A stretch of DNA of 64,000 nt, taken from Hymenobacter crusticola (lineage in GTDB: Bacteria > Bacteroidota > Bacteroidia > Cytophagales > Hymenobacteraceae). The notes under the pieces were generated by a model. It made no database searches. It saw only the letters and a program-made list of their open reading frames with translations, and was not told the DNA's origin. The translations under genes were made by a program, and so were the position numbers. Where the stretch lies: positions 760,281 to 824,280 of the forward strand of contig NZ_MTSE01000001.1 in assembly GCF_002154225.1 (NCBI RefSeq). The letters are read 5' to 3'. Positions 7,778 through 18,856 of this stretch are shown here, piece by piece (the first letter of the stretch is position 1; each line of letters starts with the position of its first letter).

Positions 7778-9946
7778 TTACTGGCGCTGGTAGACGCGCA
7801 CATAGTCGACCTCGTAGCGGTTAGGGAAGGTGGTGTTGCCCAACGGCCCGCCGTTGTCGCCGCCCAGAGCTAGGTTTAGCAGAACGTAGTGCGGCTGCTT
7901 CATGGGGTTGATGCCGGTGCCGTCCTGGTTCACGGTTTGGCTCAAGGGCGTTTCGTTCAGCAGCTCATCGTCGAGGTAGAGGCGGATGGCTTCAGCGTCC
8001 CAATCCATGCGCCACACGTGGAATTTCTGGCTCCACTCGGGGTCGGCGAAGGTGGTTAGCGCCTTGGTTTCGCTGTGCCACTTGGCCGTGTAAGGCTTGG
8101 CGGTGCCCGAAGCCACGTTGGCCAGCACCTTGCCTTTGTAGAACTCCATTATGTCGATTTCGCCGTTCGAAGGCCACTGCCCAGCCACACCTAGGGTCCA
8201 GAAGGCGGGCCACAGACCGGGTCGGGTATCGATACGCCCGCGCATCTCGAAGCGGCCGTACTGCCACGCGTGCCGGTCGCGGGTGTTCAGGCTGGCGGCG
8301 GTGTAGTCGATGGTGGGACGGCTGGTTTTCCAATTGGTGCTGCCGGCTCGGTAGTTCGGGTTGGGCCGCTGCTCTTTGCGCGCTTCTATCACGAGCATGC
8401 CGTTTTCGCAGCGGGCATTGTCGGGCTGGTACCATTGCAGCTCGCGGTTGCGCACGAAGCCGTTTTCAAACTGCCAGTTCTTCGGGTCGGGCCGGCCGTC
8501 GGTGTCAAACTCATCGGCCCACACCAGCTTCCAATCAGCGGCGGGCACCGGAGCCGTGGAAGCCAGCGCGTTGGCGGGCGGGCGGCTGAGGTTGGTAGCC
8601 GGCGCCAGCGGGGCCACAAAACCGGTAGCAGGCTGGAGTTTAGCCGTTGGTTTCCATTCTAAGATGTAGACGGGCTGCGGGGCTAGGTTCTCCAGCGTTT
8701 CGCCGTCGCCTTGGCCGGTGCGCTGCACAAAGAGGTTCAGTACGCCCTCGTTCTTCCAGCGCTCCGTGTCGTAGCTAGGTTCCCAGTTGCCGACGGTGGT
8801 GGTGGTCAAGTCCGTCATGGTCCACTTACTCTGCTTCAGGTCAGCGCATTGCGCTACTGAGGCGCGGTCCTGGCGCTCGGCGTCGCGAAAGAGTAGGTAG
8901 GCGCCCGTTTTGCCTTTCGTCGTGGCAACCAGCAGTTGCGGCCGCGAAATGGGAATCTTCTTCGTGCCGGCGCCGCTGAGGCTGAAGGGCGTGGTGCGCT
9001 GCGACACCTGCGCCGTGCGCCACTGCTTGCCGTCGAGGTAAATGAGCTGGTACTGCGGCACTTGCGTTCCTTGCGGCCGCCAGTACGTGGCAATATAGGG
9101 CGTGCCGGCCGCGTCGGTGGTGATAGACGTTTGGTTGATCAGTTCACTGTTCTGCGGAATGCGGGCGGCATACTCGGCCGTCTTCTCCGTGATGGGCAGC
9201 TGGTAGGTTTCACCGGTGCTTTTCTGCCAGGTTTTGCCGCCATCAAGGGAGCGGGCGTAGGCCATATCGTGGTTGGAGGCCACGTTCGGCGACTCGCGCC
9301 ACACCCACGACACGTGAATGGCGCCCTTCGGGTCGATGCACGCCTGCCAGTAGGCATTGCGCTTGCCTTCCCCGTCGATGAGCACGTCGTGCAGACGGGT
9401 CCATTGGTGCGTTTTGGGGCTGTAGCGATTCAGCACGAGGTTGCCGTTGCCGGAGCTGCCGTCGCGGTACAGAAACAGCAGGTCGCCGTTCGGGAAGCGG
9501 TGAAACTCGGGGTAGGTCACGTTCTGCTCCCGCTCGCCCACCATCGGCTGCAACGGGCCTAGCTCCAAGGAGCCGGGCGCTTTGCTGCGGCAATAATGCA
9601 ACGGGTTGCCGTGGTGGTCAAACGACAGATGAAGGTAGCCAGCCCCGTCCACCATCAGGCTAATGACGTTGTGGGCGTCCTTTACATGGCCTTGATACTG
9701 CGTGCGTTGCACCTGCCACGCCCCGGCCGGCAAGTGCCGCTTGGCCAGCACCACGTAGCCCGTGGAGTCGTAGTACGCCGTGTACTGCTCCTTCTGGTGC
9801 GTCACCACTGAGTTCTTACGAAACACGGCCCCGTTGACGTTATTCTTCGCCCAACCTAGGCCCACCGGCGTTTGGGCGTGAGCGGGTTCGGTGAGAAGAA
9901 GGCCGCCGACTAATAGGCCCAGTAGACAGGAGGAATACTTTAGCAT
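7778..9946 (-). CDS. BNR-propeller / GH16 two-domain secreted enzyme
   Basis: 722 residues: signal peptide (MLKYSSCLLGLLVGGLLLTEPAHAQ), a ~410-residue BNR_4-type beta-propeller ('HNVISLMVDGAGYLHLSFDHHGNPLHYCRS', 'NQTSITTDAAGTPYIATYW'), a Pro/Ala linker, and a GH16 domain from ~469 with catalytic motif E596-I-D598-I-M-E601. Known: GH16 enzymes cleave internal beta-1,3/1,4 galactan or glucan links, and BNR_4 propellers include ulvan lyases and L-rhamnose-alpha-1,4-glucuronate lyases. Inference: a bifunctional enzyme removing Rha-GlcA caps and cutting a galactan backbone. It is the last gene of the left arm and the only clear endo-acting enzyme in the locus. Whether the propeller is catalytic or only binds is not shown by the sequence. 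Confidence 0.88.
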   Translation of the reverse strand: MLKYSSCLLGLLVGGLLLTEPAHAQTPVGLGWAKNNVNGAVFRKNSVVTHQKEQYTAYYDSTGYVVLAKRHLPAGAWQVQRTQYQGHVKDAHNVISLMVDGAGYLHLSFDHHGNPLHYCRSKAPGSLELGPLQPMVGEREQNVTYPEFHRFPNGDLLFLYRDGSSGNGNLVLNRYSPKTHQWTRLHDVLIDGEGKRNAYWQACIDPKGAIHVSWVWRESPNVASNHDMAYARSLDGGKTWQKSTGETYQLPITEKTAEYAARIPQNSELINQTSITTDAAGTPYIATYWRPQGTQVPQYQLIYLDGKQWRTAQVSQRTTPFSLSGAGTKKIPISRPQLLVATTKGKTGAYLLFRDAERQDRASVAQCADLKQSKWTMTDLTTTTVGNWEPSYDTERWKNEGVLNLFVQRTGQGDGETLENLAPQPVYILEWKPTAKLQPATGFVAPLAPATNLSRPPANALASTAPVPAADWKLVWADEFDTDGRPDPKNWQFENGFVRNRELQWYQPDNARCENGMLVIEARKEQRPNPNYRAGSTNWKTSRPTIDYTAASLNTRDRHAWQYGRFEMRGRIDTRPGLWPAFWTLGVAGQWPSNGEIDIMEFYKGKVLANVASGTAKPYTAKWHSETKALTTFADPEWSQKFHVWRMDWDAEAIRLYLDDELLNETPLSQTVNQDGTGINPMKQPHYVLLNLALGGDNGGPLGNTTFPNRYEVDYVRVYQRQ

Positions 9947-9967
9947 GATGGTTTAATAGCGGGTTCC

Positions 9968-10007
9968 CGCAGAGGTACGCAGAGGATTTCGCAGAGAGAC
10001 GCAGGGG
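9968..10007. repeat. Short spaced repeats of CGCAGAGG
   Basis: Four copies of an 8-base unit (CGCAGAGG, CGCAGAGG, CGCAGAGA, CGCAGGGG) at 9968, 9978, 9990 and 10000, spaced 10-12 bases apart. They fill the 72-base gap between the BNR/GH16 gene and the acyltransferase gene. No coding content is apparent. Confidence 0.6.
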
Positions 10008-10018
10008 CTGACGTAGGA

Positions 10019-11161
10019 TTATGGCTTGGCGAGCACCTTCCGTTTCAGCCATCGCCGAATGGGTTCATCGTAGAACTTCAGGCAGACGTAGGCCAGCACC
10101 ACGGCGGCCACAAACGTGAGCAAAGCCACGGGCCATGCCTGCTGAAGCGGCGTTTTATGGTTGCTTACCCAGCCCGTGTAGATGTAAATAAGTGGGTAGT
10201 GCGTGATGTAGATGGGGTACGAAATGTCGCCGAAGAACTTGCAAAGGCGGGCGGCGCCCGCGCCGGCTATCTTTCCGCTAGCTCCCATCCAAACAATTAG
10301 GGGGAAAGCTAGGATGATACTCAGCGAATCGTACAAGCCATTCAGCCACAAGTTCTCAGCACCACCTACGCGGGGGAAAGCCAACACCAAGAGCAATAGT
10401 AGGCTGCACCACAAAAAAGCGTTCTTCACGTAGCCTAGGGTGGCTACGCGGGAAAGCAGCAGGCCAGCAAAAAACGGAAACATCATGCGGGTAAAGCCGA
10501 TGCGCAACTGAGTGGCATCCAGCGACCAACCACCGATAACGTCGCCCGTGGCGCTGGTTACGGCGTAGTGGATAAGAGCGGCGCCGGCCAGTACGACCAG
10601 CACTGAAAGCGCCGTGTTGGAGAACTTCCGGACGCCGAGCGCATACAGAATGTTGGCGATGTACTCGAAGAATAACGACCAGCCGGGCCCGTCGAGCGGG
10701 TGCATTTCCTGCCAGCCCCGAATGTCCATCGAGATAGGAACCGGAATCAAGGTAAACCCAATGGCCATCACCAGCAGCATCTTCCAGACCGGCACCTCGT
10801 GGATGGTGGGCCACAACGCCGAATCCTGAAAGTAGAAGCACACCGCCCCGACGATCATACCGAGCACCACCATCGGCTGCAACCGAACGAGCCGGGCCTT
10901 GAAGAAGTCCTTCACGGTCAGCTTGTGCCAGCGGTCGTCATAGGCGTAGCCGATTACAAAGCCGGACAGCAGAAAGAAGAAGTCGACGGCTAGGTAGCCG
11001 TGGTTGATAAGCTGGTCGAGGTGGCTGGTGGCGTGCGCCTCGCAGAGGTGAAAGATCACCACCGTGAGCGCCGCAACGCCCCGGAGGCCATCAAGAATGG
11101 CGTAATGTGGTTTGGTACCCAGCGCCGTCGTTTGGGATTCGGCCACTACTTGTGTCTCCAT
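10019..11161 (-). CDS. Acyltransferase family 3 membrane protein
   Basis: 380 residues with about ten membrane helices and the family start 'YAILDGLRGVAALTVVIFHL' with its conserved Arg and His, then 'LAVDFFFLLSGFVIGYAYDDRW'. Members of the OafA/YrhL family transfer acetyl or other acyl groups to sugars of surface glycans from the cytoplasmic membrane. The gene lies inside the carbohydrate-degradation locus, co-directional with its neighbours, with a 72-base gap to the BNR/GH16 gene. Inference: it could modify the cell's own glycan or deal with an acetylated substrate; the sequence does not decide. Start at ATG 11161. Confidence 0.88.
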   Translation of the reverse strand: METQVVAESQTTALGTKPHYAILDGLRGVAALTVVIFHLCEAHATSHLDQLINHGYLAVDFFFLLSGFVIGYAYDDRWHKLTVKDFFKARLVRLQPMVVLGMIVGAVCFYFQDSALWPTIHEVPVWKMLLVMAIGFTLIPVPISMDIRGWQEMHPLDGPGWSLFFEYIANILYALGVRKFSNTALSVLVVLAGAALIHYAVTSATGDVIGGWSLDATQLRIGFTRMMFPFFAGLLLSRVATLGYVKNAFLWCSLLLLLVLAFPRVGGAENLWLNGLYDSLSIILAFPLIVWMGASGKIAGAGAARLCKFFGDISYPIYITHYPLIYIYTGWVSNHKTPLQQAWPVALLTFVAAVVLAYVCLKFYDEPIRRWLKRKVLAKP

Positions 11162-11254
11162 TCGCTAGCTCAGAAAGGGTGGGATGAGTTTATGATAACG
11201 CAAGAGCGGCCTAGGCTCCTCGGCACAGCCGCGAACCAGTAGTCGTTTGAAAGG

Positions 11255-11929
11255 CTAGTTGAGGGCCATCCCCCGTAGCATAATAGTTCCAGGTGGGTGC
11301 GGCGGGCTCGGTTTGGGCAGCCTGACGCTAATAGCCACCACGGTGGTGCCGCCGACCGCATCGGTCCGCGTTACCTTGGTTTCCCCGATAGCCTCCACAG
11401 CGATGCGCAAGCTAGGGTCTGCTACCGGCATGTCATTCAGCTTGTAAGTGATTGGGCCTGATAGGCCTAGTTCTTTTCCTAGGTCTGCGAGCGAGCGGCT
11501 CTTTAGCTTCTTCTTTTGCTTGAGCGTGATATCGATAATGCCGTTCGTGGCCAAGTTACGCCACTGTCGCGGGGCATCCTTGCCTCTGTACACCATCAAT
11601 TTTTCGATGTCATTGGGCTGAATGCCTGAGAAATCAGGCGCAATGATAAGCTCACCCTCTAAGAGATAAAGCGGCTGGGGCCGCGCAATAGTTACCTGCG
11701 CCACGCCAGAGGAAGGAGAAGCTGGCTGGGTCGTCGTACTAGCAGGAAGTTGCACACCTGATTTCCAGTCGGAATGCTCCAGGCTAGGGCTAGGTTGAGG
11801 GAGCTGCAAGTGCGGCTGCACCGGCGTAAGCGGCTCAACGGGCATACGCTGGGCCCTACTGAGTTGGCTAATGCAGCAGCCTAGCGCCAGACCCAGTAAT
11901 GCCTTCGAAATCAGGGAATAGTTCATCAT
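11255..11929 (-). CDS. Exported protein with a TonB-receptor plug-like segment
   Basis: 224 residues: signal peptide (to ~26, 'CCISQLSRAQ'), a Pro/Ser/Gln-rich disordered stretch (~30-80), then 'IQPNDIEKLMVYRGKDAPRQ' followed by 'TNGIIDITLKQKKK'. This resembles the part of TonB-dependent receptor plug domains that reads 'ND.E.i.VLKGa.A...G..g.NGVI.ITTK'. No barrel follows. It may be a free plug-like or carboxypeptidase-regulatory-type protein; such stand-alone proteins occur in Hymenobacter-like genomes, but I cannot name a function. It lies downstream of the GH2 gene, after a terminator hairpin, so it is probably transcribed separately. Confidence 0.6.
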   Translation of the reverse strand: MMNYSLISKALLGLALGCCISQLSRAQRMPVEPLTPVQPHLQLPQPSPSLEHSDWKSGVQLPASTTTQPASPSSGVAQVTIARPQPLYLLEGELIIAPDFSGIQPNDIEKLMVYRGKDAPRQWRNLATNGIIDITLKQKKKLKSRSLADLGKELGLSGPITYKLNDMPVADPSLRIAVEAIGETKVTRTDAVGGTTVVAISVRLPKPSPPHPPGTIMLRGMALN

Positions 11930-11942
11930 TCAGCTATAGTAA

Positions 11943-11979
11943 AAAGCCTTTCTTCGGGTGTGCCCCAAAGAAAGGCTTT
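11943..11979 (-). terminator. Rho-independent terminator of the GH2 gene
   Basis: A perfect 12-bp stem (AAAGCCTTTCTT / AAGAAAGGCTTT, loop of 13). Read on the minus strand it ends in a run of T, as expected for an intrinsic terminator directly after the GH2 stop at 11985. Confidence 0.8.
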
Positions 11980-11984
11980 AATCC

Positions 11985-15224
<3,240 letters not shown>

Positions 15225-15408
15225 CTACTTAACCCTGTGTGCCCGCATGGGGGACATTTTCAGAGAATGGCAGGTGCGTATTCGTCGGCTAAGGACCTAG
15301 GTCTTGAACCAAGGTTGCTGCCCCAAGGAAAAGATAAAACGCACGCGACTAGCACGAAAGGAGGCCGACGTAACGAACTTGAATAACCGGACGCTCCACA
15401 AAAAGCAC

Positions 15409-15514
15409 GTCATTTCGACCAGCGGGAGAAATCTCGCATGCTGTCGTTAGGCTGTGAATTTGGTGATTAGAAGTTAGTGCTGCCTGCGAGATTTCTCCCG
15501 CTGGTCGAAATGAC
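15409..15514. repeat. Inverted-repeat element, 30-bp perfect arms
   Basis: Arms at 15409-15438 and 15485-15514 are exact reverse complements over 30 bases (outer ends GTCATTTCGACCAGC...), enclosing 46 bases. It sits in the 450-base gap between the GH2 gene and the thioredoxin-like gene, and no gene is visible there. The structure resembles a REP/MITE-type hairpin element; no second copy was found in the window. Confidence 0.75.
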
Positions 15515-15611
15515 TGCCTAACGAGATGGATGCTTGGCTACTGTGCTATAAGCGGAAAATGCATTTGTGCTTGGGTGCCGAGCTAGGGAACAGCTATTCT
15601 CTTATGCTTTG

Positions 15612-17099
15612 CTACCGACCTAGGTAGGTTGTCACGTACGTTTTGAGGTCGGGGTCGTCGGGGCGGGGGGCTTCGGCGTAGCGCATGATGCCATACTTAT
15701 CCAGCAGGATGTAGCGCGGAATACTCGTCACGGCAAAGCGCTTCAGGAACTGCGCGGTTTTGTGGCTGGTGAAGCGGTAGTGCGGCGCCGTTTTGGGCAG
15801 GTACTGCGCCGTGGTGCGCTGCCAGTCCTGGTGGTCGTCGTCGATGGAAAGGTAGAGGAAGACCACTTCCTTGCCGTGGTAGTACTGCCGGAGCGCCGCC
15901 GAAGCAGGCATTTCCATGATGCAAGGCGCGCACCAGCTCGCCCAAAAATCGAGGTAGATGACCTTGCCACGGTGCTCGGCCAACAGTTGGGCGAGGGTAA
16001 TCTTCTGCCCGGTGGTGCTGATGAGCGTGTCGGTGCGGGCAAACTGCTGGTCGGGCATGATCAGGGTCTGCTTGTCCTGGTTGGTGAGGCGGCGCACGAA
16101 GCGGCTCTCCGGCATCATCCAGGTGCGGTAATCTTTGAGCAAGTGGGGCTGGGGCCGGCGTATGGCTTTGGCATCGTCTAAGAGCCAGAAAGCGGCCCAT
16201 TCTTTTTGGTTGCCTATGTACTGGCGCTTGATCAAGGCGTACTGCGCGCCAAAGGTGGCCGGTTTGCCCTGAGCCAGAGCTAGGTACACCGTGAAACCGA
16301 GGGCTGCGTAAACCCTATTCTCTGAAACGGTCAACGGCAACGACTGTACGTAGCGCAGCCGCCGGAACTGCGCCAGCACCGAATCCTGGTACGCGACTGG
16401 GAAGGTCTTGACGGCGCCCGGTGCTTTGTACTGCCGCAGTGAGTTAGGTATGCCGGCCGTTGTGGCATAATACAGCTCCTGGTAGCTATTGCCCCGCAGC
16501 AAGAAAAGCAACGTTTGGAGGCGCAGCTCGCGGGTAATCGCCTGCACGACCATTGGCCGCACGTCGGGTGTGGTGCGCAGCTCGGCCAGCAGTCCATCGG
16601 TGCGTTGCCGCTCATCCTGCCACAGGCACATAAATTCGGCAAAAGTCCGCGGCATATCCTGCGCGAAACCTAGGTGCACAAAATTCCAGGGCTCTAGGCT
16701 GATGGCATTGTGCCAAAGGCGTTCGTAGAACTTCAACTCGGCCGCATACTTACCCGAAAAGCTGTACGTGTTCGTGGCTTCCTCCTGCCGGACAGATACT
16801 ACGTCGCCGGGCCAGAGCAGCAGTGCCGGTTTCGGCTCTGTAATCCGGTCGCTGCGGTGCGCAATCCGGAGGCGGATCTGATCGAAGGAGTGTTCGTCAA
16901 AAACAATGCGGAGCGTGTCGCCGGGCCTCACGTACTTCTCCTTGTGGTGAGCCAGAATATCCGTGTAGTAAAATAGGATCGGCTTTTCTGTAGAGGCGCT
17001 TTGGTTGATAACAAAGGCCTGTCGGCGCTGGGCATAGCTGCTAACTGCGGTGGCCGCCAACACAAGTACAGCTAAGAGGATCTTGTAGATAACGCGCAT
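15612..17099 (-). CDS. TlpA-like thioredoxin-domain protein
   Basis: 495 residues: signal peptide ('ILLAVLVLAATAVSSYAQ'), a long N-terminal region without a recognised domain, and a C-terminal thioredoxin fold (~355-495) with 'VIYLDFWASWCAPCIMEMP' (redox CxxC = CAPC) and a cis-Pro ('TSIPRYILLDKYGIM'). Such proteins act as periplasmic thiol-disulfide oxidoreductases; large TlpA-like proteins of this build are frequent in Bacteroidota. It lies in the left arm between GH105 and GH2 but is flanked by two inverted-repeat elements and preceded by a terminator, so it may be an independent unit. Confidence 0.85.
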   Translation of the reverse strand: MRVIYKILLAVLVLAATAVSSYAQRRQAFVINQSASTEKPILFYYTDILAHHKEKYVRPGDTLRIVFDEHSFDQIRLRIAHRSDRITEPKPALLLWPGDVVSVRQEEATNTYSFSGKYAAELKFYERLWHNAISLEPWNFVHLGFAQDMPRTFAEFMCLWQDERQRTDGLLAELRTTPDVRPMVVQAITRELRLQTLLFLLRGNSYQELYYATTAGIPNSLRQYKAPGAVKTFPVAYQDSVLAQFRRLRYVQSLPLTVSENRVYAALGFTVYLALAQGKPATFGAQYALIKRQYIGNQKEWAAFWLLDDAKAIRRPQPHLLKDYRTWMMPESRFVRRLTNQDKQTLIMPDQQFARTDTLISTTGQKITLAQLLAEHRGKVIYLDFWASWCAPCIMEMPASAALRQYYHGKEVVFLYLSIDDDHQDWQRTTAQYLPKTAPHYRFTSHKTAQFLKRFAVTSIPRYILLDKYGIMRYAEAPRPDDPDLKTYVTTYLGR

Positions 17100-17168
17100 A
17101 AAACACTCCTGTTAATAGGTGAAAATCAATGCGGTATCTAGGATGCGTGAACAAAAATCTAAAGAAAC

Positions 17169-17329
17169 GTTATGCTGAGCTTGCCGAAGCATCTCTCTCG
17201 CTTCGTTGCTCATTTTGGGATGATCGTTCAATAGCCCAGGGTTTAAACCCTGGGCTACGGAGCGGACTCACACTCGCACTGTAGCCTTGCAACGGAGCGG
17301 GAGAGATGCTTCGGCAAGCTCAGCATGAC
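17169..17329. repeat. Inverted-repeat element with nested 26-bp palindrome
   Basis: Arms of 41 bases at 17169-17209 and 17289-17329 are reverse complements with three mismatches (outer ends GTTATGCTGAGC / GCTCAGCATGAC). Inside, 17232-17257 is a perfect 26-bp palindrome built from TAGCCCAGGGTTT and its complement. Related fragments occur at 18682-18700 (arm with an internal 22-base deletion) and 38262-38302 (one full arm, five mismatches). It fills most of the gap upstream of the thioredoxin-like gene. Confidence 0.8.
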
Positions 17330-17415
17330 CCTCATTTTAAGGCTCCAAGCGTCGTATTTAGATAACTGTTCACAGGCTCCGATATAAGCTAGCCTTGAGT
17401 TCAGAGGAAATGACA

Positions 17416-17457
17416 AAAGCTAGGCACCTACCGCTATTGCAGTAGATGCCTAGCTTT
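17416..17457 (-). terminator. Terminator of the GH105 gene
   Basis: A perfect 11-bp stem (AAAGCTAGGCA / TGCCTAGCTTT, loop 20). Read on the minus strand it ends in TTTTG, and it lies about 50 bases beyond the GH105 stop at 17504. It separates GH105 from the downstream thioredoxin-like gene. Confidence 0.65.
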
Positions 17458-17503
17458 CTCGTTTTCCATAGGCTAGCCTGAAATTTTTACTGGCAAGCCG
17501 TTG

Positions 17504-18658
17504 CTAGCGTTTGCTGGTGTAGCGGTACATCTCGCTGGATGCCAGCAGGAAAGCGCCCACGCCGAAGTTCGAGGTAGAGTTTTTATCGACTACCTGGCCG
17601 GGAATGGCTTTCTCGCCGATGGGCTGCACGTAGCCGACGGCGCCGTCGGGCTGGAGGGCAGTGGTGGTGAGGTACTGCCAGCCTTTCAGGGCTGTGGGCA
17701 GGTACTCTTTTGCGTCCAGCACGCCGCTGTTGATGCCCCACAGGTAGGCGAAGGTGTTGAAGGCGGTGCCGCTGGTTTCGGGGCCGGGAGCGTGCTGCGG
17801 GTCCAGCAAGCTGCGCGTCCAGTACCCGTCGGCTTGCTGGGCTTTTTGAAGGGCGGCGGCTAGGCCGCGGTACTTGGCTAGGTACTCGGCGCGGTGGGCA
17901 TCGTTCGGGGGAAGGTCTTGGAGCACTTTGGCCAGGCCGGCAAACACCCACCCGTCGCCGCGCGCCCAAAAGTCCTTCTGGCCGTTCGTCGACTTGTGCT
18001 GCGGGTACACGTACTTGGCGTCGCGGTAGTAAAGACCGGTTTCGGGGTCGTACATGATGCTGTTGGCGTAGCTGAAGTATTCGTACAGCTTCGTGAGGTA
18101 CAGCGGGTTGCCGGTTACTTTGTGCAGCTTGGTCATCACCGGCATCACCATGTAGAGGCCATCGGCCCACCACCAGTAGTCGTTTTGATTGGTGCTCATT
18201 TCGTACTCCATCACCTCTTTGGCCCGCGCAATACGCTGAGGCTCTGGCTTCAGGTTGTAGAGGTCGACGTAGGTTTGGAAGCAGATCTGCCAGTCGCCGA
18301 ACAGCACATAGTCGTCCTTCTCCCCGTACTTGTACTTCCACTCGGCCTTGTCGTCTGATTTGGCGCCTTTCCACTGGTTGTGCTCCGCCCAGGTTTCGGA
18401 GTACTGGCGGTACTTCTCGTTTTTGGTGACGGCATACGCCGCCATGTTGCCGGTGTGGTAAGCGGCCACATCCCAAAACGCCCGCTGCTGGGGCGCGTTA
18501 GTGGCTTGCCAGTGGTCATTTACCTTGGTAATAATAGCCAGCACCTCCTGCGGCTTGGGTAGGTTGTTTTTACCTAGGTTGGTTTTTGAAGTGGTGCAAC
18601 CCGCACTCAATAAGGCGAAAGCTAGGGCGGCGTGTAGGAGGTATCGGATGCTTTTCAT
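17504..18658 (-). CDS. GH105 (GH88-like) unsaturated glucuronyl/rhamnogalacturonyl hydrolase, lipoprotein
   Basis: 384 residues with a lipoprotein signal peptide ('AFALLSAGC', Cys ~20). The (alpha/alpha)6-barrel family is shown by 'FWDVAAYHTGNMAAY', 'YVLFGDWQICFQTYVDLY', 'YWWWADGLYMVMPVM', 'FWARGDGWVFAGLAKVL' and 'ETSGTAFNTFAYLWGIN'. GH105 enzymes remove the 4,5-unsaturated uronic acid left by polysaccharide lyases. Its presence implies that a lyase works upstream; the BNR propeller of 7778-9946 is the candidate here. It is second in kind to the GH105 gene at 32277-33404, which lacks the lipobox. Confidence 0.9.
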   Translation of the reverse strand: MKSIRYLLHAALAFALLSAGCTTSKTNLGKNNLPKPQEVLAIITKVNDHWQATNAPQQRAFWDVAAYHTGNMAAYAVTKNEKYRQYSETWAEHNQWKGAKSDDKAEWKYKYGEKDDYVLFGDWQICFQTYVDLYNLKPEPQRIARAKEVMEYEMSTNQNDYWWWADGLYMVMPVMTKLHKVTGNPLYLTKLYEYFSYANSIMYDPETGLYYRDAKYVYPQHKSTNGQKDFWARGDGWVFAGLAKVLQDLPPNDAHRAEYLAKYRGLAAALQKAQQADGYWTRSLLDPQHAPGPETSGTAFNTFAYLWGINSGVLDAKEYLPTALKGWQYLTTTALQPDGAVGYVQPIGEKAIPGQVVDKNSTSNFGVGAFLLASSEMYRYTSKR

Positions 18659-18681
18659 GAAATGAGCTAAGAGTATCGTCT

Positions 18682-18700
18682 GTCATGCTCGCTTCGTTGC
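18682..18700. repeat. Degraded arm of the 17169-17329 repeat family
   Basis: GTCATGCT directly followed by CGCTTCGTTGC corresponds to the left arm at 17169-17209 with its middle 22 bases deleted. It abuts the next inverted-repeat element. Confidence 0.45.
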
Positions 18701-18715
18701 AGACGCTGGCACAAT

Positions 18716-18818
18716 GTAGAGACGCGACACTTCGCGTCTCCTCGTTGCGGATGTTGTTTACCTAGGTCATTCTAGGTTGAATCGTTCAACGCTGAGACGC
18801 GAAGTGTCGCGTCTCTAC
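18716..18818. repeat. Inverted-repeat element family A, copy 1
   Basis: 103 bases with perfect 25-bp arms (18716-18740 and 18794-18818; outer end GTAGAGACGCGACACTTCGC) and an inner segment CGTTGCGGATGTTGTTTACC shared with copies at 35918-36018 and 38145-38246. It sits between the GH105 and GH43 genes and has no coding capacity. Confidence 0.85.
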
Positions 18819-18856
18819 TTGTTCAAGAAGGCGTTGCCATGATCCGCCGCTAAAAG

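Noticed and set aside
17583..18476. 297-codon open frame overlapping the GH105 gene on the same strand
   Set aside because: Out-of-frame shadow with Arg/Pro-rich low-complexity composition; the GH105 frame carries all family motifs.
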